Assembly: GCA_028280065.1 (NCBI GenBank)
Contig: JANQMN010000088.1
Coordinates: forward strand, 48,241 to 112,240
Origin: Hahella sp.
Lineage (GTDB): Bacteria; Pseudomonadota; Gammaproteobacteria; Pseudomonadales; Oleiphilaceae
DNA: 64,000 nt
Direction: 5' to 3'
Position 1 is the first letter of the stretch; every line of letters starts with the position of its first letter. The position numbers and the translations under genes are program-made. Below the pieces are notes generated by a model. That model was not told the DNA's origin. It did not search any database and saw only the letters and a list, made by a program, of their open reading frames with translations. This document shows positions 27,897 to 37,445 of this stretch, one piece after another.

Positions 27897-28493
27897 TTAG
27901 GCACACCGCTTGAACGTTTGAGGCTGCGGGACTTCCCAGGTCAATGGCGAGTCAAGTAAGGCTGCCGGTGTGATCGTGCGGCGTGCCCAAGGAATTCGTC
28001 CGAAGTACCAGCAGCGCCAGAAATTCAGGTTTGCCTGCGGATTTTCCTGCAGCAACTCGGCAAAGCTCTGCATCTCTCCCAGTTGAATATTCAAGGCTTC
28101 CCGATAGATATCGAACACGAATTTTGAGCAAAACTGTCGGGAAGATTGGTAGTTGAATCCGGTGTGGTACCATTTACCCAAACGTTTGCGGGTTGCCTGG
28201 CGCAGTCTGTCCAGTTGCCTGGAATCGATCTCCCGATGCAACCTTTTGATAGCAAAGCGGCCTTCCCCCGAGCGTTGGATAAAGTTTTCCAGCGTCGTAA
28301 TCTGGCTGAGGGGGAAGCGGCTCTCGGCGACCAGAACACGTTCGCTCTCCACGGCATAAACCCAGCCGACGTGATTGGTCCAGGTTTGCGTCGCGGTGGC
28401 GACCTGCTTGAACAGAGTAAAGGGAATGACGGTGAAAATGAGATCACCGGGTTGAATGTCAAACTGCCTGTTTCCTGACTGATTCGGTTTCAT
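27897..28493 (-). CDS. YiiX/YebB-like permuted papain-fold protein
   Basis: A 198-residue protein; the ATG at 28493 follows GAGGAG and gives MKPNQSGNRQFDIQPGDLIF. IQPGDLIF, the histidine in WTNHVGWVY and the later cysteine in RQFCSKFVFD match the circularly permuted NlpC/P60 (YiiX/YebB/LRAT-like) family, in which His precedes Cys. Members are amidases or acyltransferases acting on cell-wall or lipid bonds; here the substrate is unknown. No signal peptide is present from this start, so it is predicted cytoplasmic. Confidence 0.72.
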   Translation of the reverse strand: MKPNQSGNRQFDIQPGDLIFTVIPFTLFKQVATATQTWTNHVGWVYAVESERVLVAESRFPLSQITTLENFIQRSGEGRFAIKRLHREIDSRQLDRLRQATRKRLGKWYHTGFNYQSSRQFCSKFVFDIYREALNIQLGEMQSFAELLQENPQANLNFWRCWYFGRIPWARRTITPAALLDSPLTWEVPQPQTFKRCA

Positions 28494-28680
28494 TTGCGCT
28501 CCTCGCTGTATAGGTTTCCATGCCAGAATGAAACAGGCTGAAGCAGTCGCCAACAGACCGGTTCCTTGTCGCACTATTTGGGATGCAGGGTTGCAACATT
28601 CAATGCTTGCAACCCGGATATTGTCCTGCCTTAGCGCCTTTATCGACCGGACGATACTTTCGGCGCCGATGCTGTGTCCG

Positions 28681-29742
28681 CTATGCCTCCCTTAGAATGG
28701 AGGCCGCCAACTCAGTGCCGGGCAAACCGGTTCCCGCCATTAGCAATATGATGGCGATAAACAGGACGGCGGTAATCACATACCAAACCAAGGAGAAGGC
28801 GATTCCATAACTGTTCATGCCAACCAGGGGATCATTTTTCATTTCCCTCCAACTGGCGGCTAAATCCAACAGGCCGAGAATAAAGAAAAATGTCAGCAGT
28901 CCCAGACCGAACTTTATCGAGAAGAAAAGGCCGCCGAGCGTCAGCAGAATGACGGTGACAAAACCTGCTTTACCCTGTCCCGATAACGCCATTGCTTTGC
29001 AAACCCGGCCGCCATCCAAAGGTAGAACGGGGAGCAGATTAAACAGGTTGACCAAGGCTCCGACCGAGGCAACCAGTCCGCAGAAGTGATTGCCGGTGAA
29101 GTAGTAGATAAGACCAAAAATGATGGTCATCAGCAAGCCGAAGACAGGCCCCATCATTGAAATATACACTTCCTGCCAGTGAGTGCGCGGCCGGTCTCCC
29201 ACCGCGACGCCTCCGACAAAGGGGATCAGGTAGATACCTTTGGTGGGAATGCCGAACTTCTTCATGGCGAGTAAGTGGCCATATTCATGGAACACCAGAA
29301 TGCCGATGATTGCCAGCGCAAATTCCCAGCTGAACAGCAGGCCAAGGGTCGACGCCGATAGACCGGCCAGGCCGATTTGTACGACTTTGGCGCTTTTCAA
29401 CAACTTAAAGCCAACGCCCAACCAGGCCCAGGGATGCCAACCGCGCGCCGGTTTGCCGGGTGCCGCGCTACGGTTTAACTTATGAATATCCTGCGCGCCT
29501 TCAAAGACCAGGCGGTCACCGGTTCTGAGCTGAATATGGGTTTGTCCGGTTTTATCGTCCACCCGGTAGTTCAACCGGATATGGCCAATTTCCGGCAGTT
29601 CGACGGAATATTGATTTTCCATGGACAGGGCCGCTGAATCGTCAATGACCGTGCCGTTCAGATACAGTGTTTGACGATTCTCTCTTGGCGATCCCAAGAG
29701 ATAGAGCTGGTGGCCCGCTATTTCCAAACTGAATAGTTTCAC
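28681..29742 (-). CDS. Site-2-type intramembrane metalloprotease (M50 family)
   Basis: A 353-residue protein; GTG at 29742 is chosen because AAGGAAGG precedes it and the product opens KLFSLEIAGHQLYLLG. Residues ~1-110 form a soluble beta-rich domain of unknown type. The membrane part has the zinc motif FHEYGHLLAM (HExxH) and the third ligand region NLLPVLPLDGGRV (LDG), both intact, within at least five hydrophobic helices. Site-2 proteases cleave transmembrane segments, often of anti-sigma factors, but no such target is encoded nearby. It heads the minus-strand cluster ending with the DUF4214 gene. Confidence 0.85.
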   Translation of the reverse strand: MKLFSLEIAGHQLYLLGSPRENRQTLYLNGTVIDDSAALSMENQYSVELPEIGHIRLNYRVDDKTGQTHIQLRTGDRLVFEGAQDIHKLNRSAAPGKPARGWHPWAWLGVGFKLLKSAKVVQIGLAGLSASTLGLLFSWEFALAIIGILVFHEYGHLLAMKKFGIPTKGIYLIPFVGGVAVGDRPRTHWQEVYISMMGPVFGLLMTIIFGLIYYFTGNHFCGLVASVGALVNLFNLLPVLPLDGGRVCKAMALSGQGKAGFVTVILLTLGGLFFSIKFGLGLLTFFFILGLLDLAASWREMKNDPLVGMNSYGIAFSLVWYVITAVLFIAIILLMAGTGLPGTELAASILREA

Positions 29743-30092
29743 GTTCCTTCCTTTAAGAATGAGCACTGGCGACAAACATAACAAGTCCTCATCAGACTTG
29801 AAACACTCTCTATTACCAGTTTCGCAAAGTCTTGACTTAATCCCGTGCAGCGGTGGGGGGCTATACCGATGCAAATTCTTGTAGATCGATAAAACCACTA
29901 CTATCTTTCAAGAGCTTCGGATTGCCGGGGTGGATAAGGCAAAAAATTGTTAAATTCGTCAAAAATTTTCACGAATTGACACGCATCACTAGGATCAACC
30001 TTGGGTAGATAATTAGGGGTTATCACCTAATTTGTTTTGTTAAGCTGCGCGCGTTTTTTATACAAAATAATTCGTTTCTTTTCGAGGTAACT
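29743..30092. promoter_or_regulatory. Divergent intergenic region with two inverted repeats, upstream of the FadL-type gene
   Basis: A 350-bp gene-free stretch. AATTCGT (29953-29959) pairs with ACGAATT (29971-29977), and AATTAGG (30011-30017) pairs with CCTAATT (30026-30032). Both lie 60-140 bp before the porin start, a usual operator position, but their binding proteins are unknown. The frame of the M50 gene is open back to 29898 but lacks coding signs. Confidence 0.4.
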
Positions 30093-31442
30093 ATGTATTG
30101 GGGTTTTAAGCGGGGCATAGGTGTAATTGTTGTTTGTACGTTGAGCAATCCTGTCTGGGCCGGTGGAGCGATAAACAACCAGAATTTCAGTAGTGATTAT
30201 ATTCGCACGCTCAACAGAAATGCGGCGACAGACGCAGCAGACGTTGTTTTTTATAACCCGGGAGCGGTAACTAAACTACGCGAAGGACTTACTTTCAAAG
30301 GTGATCTTCACTACATTACCAAAGACTATGAAAACAATATCACGGCTTCTGCTCCATTAGCCCCACTGGGTGGCGATGGCGATTTGGAACAGGACAAGGC
30401 TTCAATAGTGCCTGGTCTTTTCATCGCGTACAACAAAAACGATTGGGCTTACTTTTTTGGCATCGCGAACGTTGCCGGCGGGGGTACCGTAGAATATGAG
30501 CAAGGAAACTGGACTTCCTACCAGGCAGCGGTCGGCGCATTGACGGCGTTGGCGACTTTGCCACCGGCTTTCGGCGGGCCTTTGACCTTTGAGCAGATTA
30601 CTTCTCATGAGTTGGATGCAAAAAGTTTAGCACCGGAATATCGCTTTGGTGTCGGTTATGCCATTAACGACCAGTTCTCCGTTTCCGCCGGTTTACGCTA
30701 CGTAGACTTCATGCGGGAGGCCGATGGCCGTGTGGTGTTGACTGACCTTAATGGAGACCTTGGGGGAATCAGTACAACCGGTCGAATTGGTTTCGAAGAA
30801 AAAGGTGACGGAATTGGCGGTTTCTTCGGCTTCACCTATACCCCAGACGATAATTTGACTGTCGGACTTCGCTATGAGACGGAAGTTTCCATAGAAGTCG
30901 AGCAGGAAGTAACTGCGTCCAGTATTGATTTGAACCCGGCCCTATCCGTTGTCACGGACGGTATTCTGGCGGCAGTCGATGTGGTGGATGGCGCGAAGTT
31001 GGATTCTAACCTTCCGGCATTGTTGGGAACGGGTCTCGGCTACCAGCTTACTGAAAAGTTCCGTATGGATGTGAACTACATGTTGTATTTCGATAGCGAC
31101 GCCGATCTTGGTTTGCAACGATACTCCAAAATCGGCGACAGCTCTGAAATCGGATTTTCTGCTGAATACAGCATTTCGGATACCTTCAAGATATCCGGCG
31201 GCTACCTGCGTACACGTAAAGATTTTGGCACAGAATTCCTATTGGCGGAACGTCCTGAACTGAATGCCAATAGCGTCAGTATCGGCTTCCTGTGGACAGC
31301 GATGCCCGAAATGGATGTTAGCTTCGGTATCGCCAAGATCAATTATGATTCGGAAGACTACACCGATCCTGCTACCGGAGCCAATGTGGAGTTCGGTAAA
31401 GACAGTATTGCCTTTGGTTTAGGTCTTTCTTATACCCTTTAA
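30093..31442 (+). CDS. OmpP1/FadL/TodX-family outer-membrane transporter
   Basis: A 449-residue beta-barrel protein with signal peptide (cleavage near VWAGG). The family N-terminal plug is visible in FSSDYIRTLNRNAATDAADV and FYNPGAVTKL. Alternating amphipathic strands fill the rest, and the last residues LGLSYTL end in a terminal strand with a hydrophobic final residue, as outer-membrane proteins do. The protein should pass long-chain fatty acids or other hydrophobic substrates across the outer membrane. It stands alone with its own terminator. Confidence 0.88.
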   Translation: MYWGFKRGIGVIVVCTLSNPVWAGGAINNQNFSSDYIRTLNRNAATDAADVVFYNPGAVTKLREGLTFKGDLHYITKDYENNITASAPLAPLGGDGDLEQDKASIVPGLFIAYNKNDWAYFFGIANVAGGGTVEYEQGNWTSYQAAVGALTALATLPPAFGGPLTFEQITSHELDAKSLAPEYRFGVGYAINDQFSVSAGLRYVDFMREADGRVVLTDLNGDLGGISTTGRIGFEEKGDGIGGFFGFTYTPDDNLTVGLRYETEVSIEVEQEVTASSIDLNPALSVVTDGILAAVDVVDGAKLDSNLPALLGTGLGYQLTEKFRMDVNYMLYFDSDADLGLQRYSKIGDSSEIGFSAEYSISDTFKISGGYLRTRKDFGTEFLLAERPELNANSVSIGFLWTAMPEMDVSFGIAKINYDSEDYTDPATGANVEFGKDSIAFGLGLSYTL

Positions 31443-31458
31443 TATTCTCCGGAATGGG

Positions 31459-31492
31459 AAAGCGCCTGCCATTTTTTGACAGGCGCTTTTTT
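31459..31492 (+). terminator. Rho-independent terminator of the FadL-type gene
   Basis: Ten-base arms AAAGCGCCTG and CAGGCGCTTT enclose an 11-base loop and are followed by a T run on the plus strand. Confidence 0.88.
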
Positions 31493-31540
31493 GTCAACAC
31501 TATCCCTATTTCGCATCCTTCATGGTGAGCAAAAGCCGCC

Positions 31541-32446
31541 TCATACAGTAGGCTGTGTAACAAACAGCTGCATGATGCTGGAGAAATCCAGACTGCCTTT
31601 GCCTTGCTTGGCCTGCATTTGATAAAGCGCTTTTGCCAACGCCCCAAGAGGCGTGCTGGAATGGCTTTGTTGCGCGGCTTCCTGGGACAGGCCCAGGTCT
31701 TTGTTCATCAGATTCACGGCAAACCCACCCTGGTAATCACGGGAAGCGGGAACATTTTCCATCACACCGGGTTGTGGGTTATATAATTCGAGCGACCAGT
31801 TTCTGCCGGAACTTTTCAGCATGATATCCGACAGAACCGTCGGGTCCAGCCCCAGGTTCGCGCCCAATTGCAGGGCTTCACAGGTGCCAATCATGTGGAT
31901 CGCCAGCAGCATGTTGTTACATACCTTGGCTGCCTGACCCGCCCCGGCGGCACCCGCATGCAGGATGTTTTTTCCCATCGCCTGTAATACCGGCAGGGCT
32001 TGCTCCAGGTCAGAGGCTTCACCGCCGACAATAAAAGTCAGGGTTCCTGCTATTGCGCCGGCGGTGCCGCCTGAGACTGGGGCGTCAAGCATGGCGAAAC
32101 CCAGCTCGGCCGCATTGGCGGCTATTTCCCGCGACACATCGGGAGCAATGGTGGAGCAGTCGATTAACAGCGGTCTTGAGGTTAATTGCGCCAACAAACC
32201 CGGCTGGTCGGCCTGTCCGAGATACACAGATTTGGAATGCTCGCTGGCCGGCAGCATGGTAATGACCAATTCAGCACCCTCTGCGGCGTCCAATGCCGAT
32301 TCACAGGCCAATGCCCCGGCCTGCTCAAGGGATTGCACCGCTTCCGGCACCAGATCGTAAACCTGTAGTGAATATCCGGCTTTGATCAGGTTTTGCGCCA
32401 TCGGCGAGCCCATGTGCCCGAGTCCGATAAATGCTACTTTTTTCAT
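31541..32446 (-). CDS. mmsB: 3-hydroxyisobutyrate dehydrogenase
   Basis: A 301-residue NAD-dependent dehydrogenase: AFIGLGHMGSPMAQNL is the Rossmann glycine motif, DAPVSGGTAGA the substrate loop, and AKVCNNMLL holds the catalytic lysine. It oxidises 3-hydroxyisobutyrate to methylmalonate semialdehyde in valine breakdown. The start follows GGAGG. It is the last gene of a five-gene minus-strand valine operon, where the product is passed to MmsA encoded by the first gene. Confidence 0.9.
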   Translation of the reverse strand: MKKVAFIGLGHMGSPMAQNLIKAGYSLQVYDLVPEAVQSLEQAGALACESALDAAEGAELVITMLPASEHSKSVYLGQADQPGLLAQLTSRPLLIDCSTIAPDVSREIAANAAELGFAMLDAPVSGGTAGAIAGTLTFIVGGEASDLEQALPVLQAMGKNILHAGAAGAGQAAKVCNNMLLAIHMIGTCEALQLGANLGLDPTVLSDIMLKSSGRNWSLELYNPQPGVMENVPASRDYQGGFAVNLMNKDLGLSQEAAQQSHSSTPLGALAKALYQMQAKQGKGSLDFSSIMQLFVTQPTV

Positions 32447-32514
32447 TTGATGGTCCTCCAGTTTTTATTTTTATCAGTTCCAACAAGACCTTTATCTATT
32501 CCGTAAGATCTCCT

Positions 32515-33639
32515 TTACTTCTGTCCTAAATCTTTTAACGGATTTTCCGGCCAGGGTGGTTCAAAAAAAGCATCGATTACCTCGGTCGGCACATCCGCCA
32601 CGGTATTGAATCTCCACTTAGGCTGCAGGTCTTTGTCGATTAATAAGGCACGAATTCCTTCCCGGAACTCGCCTTGGCGGGTGGACTGTATCGCCATGAT
32701 CAGTTCCCGTTGGAAGACTTCGGCCAGACTGAGACGACCTCCGGTTTGTAGTTGACGCCACACCAGTTGGGCGGATATCGGCGAGCCTTTGGCCAGCGTT
32801 TTTTGTGCCTTTTCAAACCAGGGATCATTGGCGGGCAGCGCCAGTATCTGTTCGATAACCTCCGCCAGCGTATCCCCTTGGGTTACCTGGTGAATGATTG
32901 CGCGATGCTGATCTATCTGGCCCTTCGGCGCCTGGCTTCGATGTTGTTCGGTCAGCGACCGGCATAGTTGGGTGACCCGGCTGTGGTTGCTTTCGCTGCT
33001 GCTCCACTGTTGTTGCCGCAGGGCACGAAAAACAGCATCTTTTTGGCTCTGCGGTATGAAGGCCTCCGCCCAGCCCAGTTCAACCGCATCCGTGGCATTG
33101 CAGGTCGCGCCGGTAAGACCCAAGAACAAGCCGGTGCCGTCCGGCATGCGATTTAGGAACCAGGTGCCGCCGACGTCCGGGAACAGGCCAATGCTGATTT
33201 CCGGCATGGCAATCCGCGATTTTTCCGTGACAATGCGATGGCTCGCACCTGCCATCAATCCCAGGCCGCCTCCCATGACCACCCCGTGACCCCAGCAGAT
33301 AACCGGTTTGGGATAGGTGTGGATCATGTAATCCAGACGGTATTCCAGGTGGAAGAATTTTTCCGCAAACGGATTTTCTCCCTCAGGATGATCGCACATG
33401 GATTGGTAAAGATGGGTAATGTCGCCCCCGGCGCAAAATGCTTTGTCGCCGGCTCCTTGCAGGACAATTGCTACGATTGAGGCATCCAAACGCCAGTGGT
33501 CGAGTACCTGCAGCAGATTCTCGATCATGGGTAAGTTCAACGCATTCAGGCTCGACGGGCTATTGAGTGTCGCCATGCCGAGTTTCTGGCCTGCGCTGCA
33601 GGTCACTTCTTCGAACATGACAGGGGCTGTTGTTTGCAT
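32515..33639 (-). CDS. 3-hydroxyisobutyryl-CoA hydrolase
   Basis: A 374-residue crotonase-superfamily protein. The oxyanion-hole segments are FCAGGDITHLY and VMGGGLGLMAGASHRI, and MPEISIGLFPDVGGTWFLNR with the acidic residue is the HIBYL-CoA hydrolase signature. It releases 3-hydroxyisobutyrate from its CoA thioester in the valine pathway. Length fits that family rather than the shorter enoyl-CoA hydratases. The ribosome site is weak. It lies between the enoyl-CoA hydratase and mmsB genes. Confidence 0.88.
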   Translation of the reverse strand: MQTTAPVMFEEVTCSAGQKLGMATLNSPSSLNALNLPMIENLLQVLDHWRLDASIVAIVLQGAGDKAFCAGGDITHLYQSMCDHPEGENPFAEKFFHLEYRLDYMIHTYPKPVICWGHGVVMGGGLGLMAGASHRIVTEKSRIAMPEISIGLFPDVGGTWFLNRMPDGTGLFLGLTGATCNATDAVELGWAEAFIPQSQKDAVFRALRQQQWSSSESNHSRVTQLCRSLTEQHRSQAPKGQIDQHRAIIHQVTQGDTLAEVIEQILALPANDPWFEKAQKTLAKGSPISAQLVWRQLQTGGRLSLAEVFQRELIMAIQSTRQGEFREGIRALLIDKDLQPKWRFNTVADVPTEVIDAFFEPPWPENPLKDLGQK

Positions 33640-33663
33640 ATCGGTATTATCCAGACCTATAGC

Positions 33664-34458
33664 CTATTTGTTTTGCCACTCCGGTTGGCGTTTCTCAAGA
33701 AACGCATTGACGCCTTCGCGTTGGTCTTCAGTATGGAATAAATCCACGAATAATTCCCGTTCGTCAATCAGCGCCATAGCCGGCGGTTTGGTGCGCGCCG
33801 CCTGGATGAGTTTTTTGCAACTGGCGACCGCCGGGGGGCTTTGTTGCTCCACCCGCTTCGCCCAGGCGATAGCGGTTGCCAGGCTGGTACCTGGATCGAC
33901 GACCGTTTCAACCAAGCCGATTTTGGCGGCGGTACCGGCATCCACCCGTTCGCCCAAAAGTATCATGCGTTTCGCCCAGGCTTCTCCGACCAGCCATGGG
34001 AGATTCTGGGTGCCGCCGGCGCAAGGTAGCAGGCCTACCGAGGCTTCGGGTAAGGCTAACTTGGCATGTGATTCGGCAATCCTGAGATCGCAGGCCATGG
34101 CGCATTCCAGGCCGCCGCCCATTGCATAACCATTCACTGCGGCGATTGAGACGCCGCGAAAGTTGCTCAAGGTTTCAAATGCCTGACCAAACAGGCGCGC
34201 CAGAAGACGGGCTTTACCGGTATCCCCGTCCGCGAACAGTTTGAGATCGGCTCCGGCGGAAAAAAACTTATCCCCTTGGCCGGTGATGACCAGCGAATAG
34301 ATGTCAGCGTTTTCATTGAGTTGCGCAACCAGGCTTTGTAATGCCGGAAGCGACTCTTGGTCCCAGGTATTGGCGGGTGGATTGGCAATGGTGACTATTG
34401 CCGTGTGGCCTTCGACTGCAAGCCGGATTTTGTCTGAGCTGATAGATGGAGAGGACAT
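33664..34458 (-). CDS. Enoyl-CoA hydratase
   Basis: A 264-residue crotonase. The oxyanion region FFSAGADLKLFADGD and AVNGYAMGGGLECAMACDLR (one catalytic Glu) and LALPEASVGLLPCAGGTQNL (second Glu) are conserved. It should hydrate methacrylyl-CoA to 3-hydroxyisobutyryl-CoA in this operon. Its ATG overlaps the stop of the acyl-CoA dehydrogenase gene by one base, so translation is coupled. Confidence 0.9.
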   Translation of the reverse strand: MSSPSISSDKIRLAVEGHTAIVTIANPPANTWDQESLPALQSLVAQLNENADIYSLVITGQGDKFFSAGADLKLFADGDTGKARLLARLFGQAFETLSNFRGVSIAAVNGYAMGGGLECAMACDLRIAESHAKLALPEASVGLLPCAGGTQNLPWLVGEAWAKRMILLGERVDAGTAAKIGLVETVVDPGTSLATAIAWAKRVEQQSPPAVASCKKLIQAARTKPPAMALIDERELFVDLFHTEDQREGVNAFLEKRQPEWQNK

Positions 34459-35618
34459 TAGCGGATAACCTCAAAACTTTGTTGTAAAAGTATGCGGCGG
34501 GCAATGATGACCCGCATGATTTCGTTGGTGCCTTCGAGAATCTGATGCACCCGGCAATCGCGGACGAACCGTTCGAGTGGATAGTCGCGAATATAGCCGT
34601 ATCCGCCGTGTAGCTGCAGGGCGTCATTGCACACCTTGAATCCTGCGTCGGTGGCAAAGCGCTTGGCCATGGCGCTGTAGGTAGAGGCTTCGGGGTGCGC
34701 CTGATCAAGTTGAAAAGCGGCCAACCGCACCATGTGGCGGGCGGCAACCAACTCCGTTGCCATATCCGCGAGTTTAAACTGCAGGGCTTGGAAGTCCGCC
34801 AGCTTATTGCCGAATTGCTGACGCTCGAGCATATAGTCCCGAGCTGTCTCCAGCGCCGCCTGGGCGGTGCCGATGGAGCAGGTGGCGATATTAATACGGC
34901 CGCCGTCCAAGCCTTTCATGGCGAAAGTAAAGCCCTGACCTTCTTCACCCAGGCGAAAACGCTCGGGAATCCTGACGTTGTCGAAGGTAATGGCCCGGGT
35001 CGGTTGGCAGTTCCAACCCATCTTCGCTTCTTTACGGCCATAGCTGATGCCTGCGCAGTCAGCGGGAACCAGGAACGCGGAGACCCCCTTGGGACCAAGC
35101 GACCCGGTACGGGCCATGACCAACAGCAGGTCGGTGCTTCCGGCGCCGGAAATAAACATTTTCGAACCGTTAAGGATGTATTGATCGTCCCGCCTGTGCG
35201 CCTCGGTCTTTAGCGATGCGGCGTCGGAGCCTGCGTTGGGTTCCGTCAAGCAATAGGAGGCAAGTTTTTCGCCGTGCAGCAGCGACGGTAGCCACTCGGC
35301 TTGTAAGCGGTCGCTGGCAAAACTGGCGACCATCCAGGTCGCCATGTTGTGAATGGTCATGTAGGCGGTGGTTGCGGTGCAGCCACGGGCCAACTCTTCG
35401 ATGATCAAGGTGCTGTCCAAGCGGGAAAGTCCCATGCCGCCGCCGGCTTGCGGTGTATAAAGGGAGAGAAACCCCAGTTCACCCGCACGTTTGATGACAT
35501 CGACAGGGAAATGGGCTTCCGCGTCCCATTTGGCCGCATGCGGTTTAAGTTCCTTGTCGGCAAACTGCCTTGCACTTTCCTGAAAGGCTTTTTGTTCTTC
35601 GGATAGCGTAAAATCCAT
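34458..35618 (-). CDS. Acyl-CoA dehydrogenase (probable isobutyryl-CoA dehydrogenase)
   Basis: A 386-residue flavoprotein. The ATG at 35618 (MDFTLSEEQKAF) is preferred to the upstream extension. FAD- and substrate-binding segments YCLTEPNAGSDAASLKT and LLLVMARTGS, and the catalytic base region QLHGGYGYIRDYPLERFVRD, are all present; in the latter the Glu lies in YPLER. Within the valine operon it most likely converts isobutyryl-CoA to methacrylyl-CoA. It starts 14 bp after mmsA. Confidence 0.88.
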   Translation of the reverse strand: MDFTLSEEQKAFQESARQFADKELKPHAAKWDAEAHFPVDVIKRAGELGFLSLYTPQAGGGMGLSRLDSTLIIEELARGCTATTAYMTIHNMATWMVASFASDRLQAEWLPSLLHGEKLASYCLTEPNAGSDAASLKTEAHRRDDQYILNGSKMFISGAGSTDLLLVMARTGSLGPKGVSAFLVPADCAGISYGRKEAKMGWNCQPTRAITFDNVRIPERFRLGEEGQGFTFAMKGLDGGRINIATCSIGTAQAALETARDYMLERQQFGNKLADFQALQFKLADMATELVAARHMVRLAAFQLDQAHPEASTYSAMAKRFATDAGFKVCNDALQLHGGYGYIRDYPLERFVRDCRVHQILEGTNEIMRVIIARRILLQQSFEVIR

Positions 35619-35632
35619 ACTGGTGCCCCCGG

Positions 35633-37129
35633 CTAGCGCATTTGAATCGTCAGGTTTGGTCCCGTGGCTTCTTCCCCCTGGTGAAACCAACGGCTCAGCA
35701 CAGTCTTGGTTTCCGTATAAAAACGCACGGCTTGTTTGCCGTAGGCATGCTGGTCGCCATAAAAGGAATTACGCCAACCGGTGAAAGAAAAGTAGGGCGA
35801 CGGCACGGGAATGGGCAGATTAATGCCTACCTGGCCGACCAGTACGTTGTGCTGAAAATGCCGTGCCGCGCCGCCGGAGTTGGTGAATAGTGAGGTGCCA
35901 TTGCCGTTGGGATTGGCATTGATGATTTCGAGTGCCGCGTCGAGGCTGTCGGCAAACATCACCAGCAGCACCGGGCCAAAAATCTCTTCCCGGTAAATCT
36001 GCATATCGGCGGTTACGCCGCTAAACAGGGTAGGACCAACCCAGTTGCCTTCGGGAAATTGCGGATGGTTGTAGTCAGAACCATCCAGGTTGCAATCCGC
36101 ACCTTCTTGTTTGCCCTGTTCAATGAGGTGGAGTACGCGCTGTTTGGCGGCCTTACTGATTAACGGGCCAAAACCCGCTTCGTCATCGTTCCAGGCACCG
36201 GGTTTGACCTTTTGCAGTGCGGTTTTCAAGTCATCCAGCCAAGCCTGGCTGTCGCCGACCAAAACGGCAACCGATATGGCCATGCAGCGTTGTCCCGCCG
36301 CCCCCACAGAAGCGCCCACCAGATGCGAGATAACCTGATCTTTGTCGGCATCCGGCATGACGACCATGTGGTTTTTCGCACTGGTCATGCACTGTACGCG
36401 TTTCAAGTTCTGAGTTCCGGTACGATAGATATGCTGCCCCACTTTTGCCGAACCGACAAAAGAAATTGCCCGAATATCCGGATGGTTGATGATCTGATCG
36501 ACCTGCTCCCGGTCACCGTGCATAACCTGCAGAATGCCTTTGGGAAAGCCGCACTCGGTAAAGATCTCGGCCATTCTCAGCGGCGTGAGCGGGTCCTGTT
36601 CCGACGGCTTAAGCACGAAGGTATTGCCGCAGGCGATGGCCATGGGGTACATCCAGAGAGGAATCATCGCCGGAAAGTTAAAGGGGGTAATTCCGGCGCA
36701 TACGCCCAAGGGCTGTGAATAAGTGGAGGTATCAATGCCGGGGGCGACATTTTCCAGGGTTTCGCCCATCAGTAGCGAGGGGATGTTGCAGGCGTGTTCG
36801 ACCACTTCGATACCGCGCCACACATCGCCTTTGGCATCGGCAAAGATCTTGCCGGTTTCCTGGCTGAGGACTTCGGCAATTTCATCCTGGCGGGATTTGA
36901 GTTTTTGACAATAATTCGCCAGCAGCCTGGCGCGGTCGATGGGCGGTACGTCCCGCCACTCCTGAAAAGCGGCCGAGGCGCTGGCGATAGCCCGGTTAAT
37001 TTCCACCTCGGTTGCGCAGGGCGCATGGGCAAGGGTGAGTTGGCTTGCAGGGTTGATGTTTGCAATTTTTCGGGTGGCATTGCTTGTGACAAATTCACCG
37101 TCGAGAAACAAGGGTACGTCGTGCGTCAT
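35633..37129 (-). CDS. mmsA: Methylmalonate-semialdehyde dehydrogenase (CoA-acylating)
   Basis: A 498-residue aldehyde dehydrogenase. [34 protein letters not shown] and the catalytic Cys in [15 protein letters not shown] are the MmsA signatures. It converts methylmalonate semialdehyde to propionyl-CoA, joining valine and thymine catabolism to the propionyl-CoA pool. It is the first gene of the operon; a palindrome lies about 70-80 bp upstream. No MmsR-type regulator is adjacent. Confidence 0.92.
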   Translation of the reverse strand: MTHDVPLFLDGEFVTSNATRKIANINPASQLTLAHAPCATEVEINRAIASASAAFQEWRDVPPIDRARLLANYCQKLKSRQDEIAEVLSQETGKIFADAKGDVWRGIEVVEHACNIPSLLMGETLENVAPGIDTSTYSQPLGVCAGITPFNFPAMIPLWMYPMAIACGNTFVLKPSEQDPLTPLRMAEIFTECGFPKGILQVMHGDREQVDQIINHPDIRAISFVGSAKVGQHIYRTGTQNLKRVQCMTSAKNHMVVMPDADKDQVISHLVGASVGAAGQRCMAISVAVLVGDSQAWLDDLKTALQKVKPGAWNDDEAGFGPLISKAAKQRVLHLIEQGKQEGADCNLDGSDYNHPQFPEGNWVGPTLFSGVTADMQIYREEIFGPVLLVMFADSLDAALEIINANPNGNGTSLFTNSGGAARHFQHNVLVGQVGINLPIPVPSPYFSFTGWRNSFYGDQHAYGKQAVRFYTETKTVLSRWFHQGEEATGPNLTIQMR

Positions 37130-37445
37130 GGGGAGCCCTCGGTTATTGTTATCGGACCGGTTATTGTAGTTGATAAAGCAAGAACGGCATTGGTGTATCA
37201 GTCATGATACGCCCTAGAATGGGGCGCTGGCCAGTTGCCAACACTAACACATACCTCCGGCATAAGATTCACCTAAACTGCCAAGAATATGTGCAAAAAC
37301 GCTCAAAGGGAGAATCCGGTTGTCCCGCAGACTTCCCCATATCGGCTTTTCACTTGGCGAACCAGTGCTATGCTAAAAGTGGTCTTTAAAAAGATCTTTG
37401 CCAGCAAACATCCATGCATGAATAAGCCTTACCTCAAGAACGCCA
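37130..37445. promoter_or_regulatory. Divergent control region between mmsA and the REC-TPR gene
   Basis: A 316-bp gene-free stretch. GTATCA (37195-37200), GTCA and TGATAC (37205-37210) form a perfect palindrome, and GG and CC outside it extend the symmetry past one G-T position. It lies about 70 bp upstream of mmsA and is the best candidate operator for the valine operon. The rest shows no further structure. Confidence 0.45.

Noticed and set aside
33419..34129. 236-codon open frame on the plus strand
   Set aside because: It spans the antisense of two crotonase genes with intact catalytic motifs.
34695..35213. 172-codon open frame on the plus strand
   Set aside because: Antisense to the acyl-CoA dehydrogenase; low-complexity basic translation.
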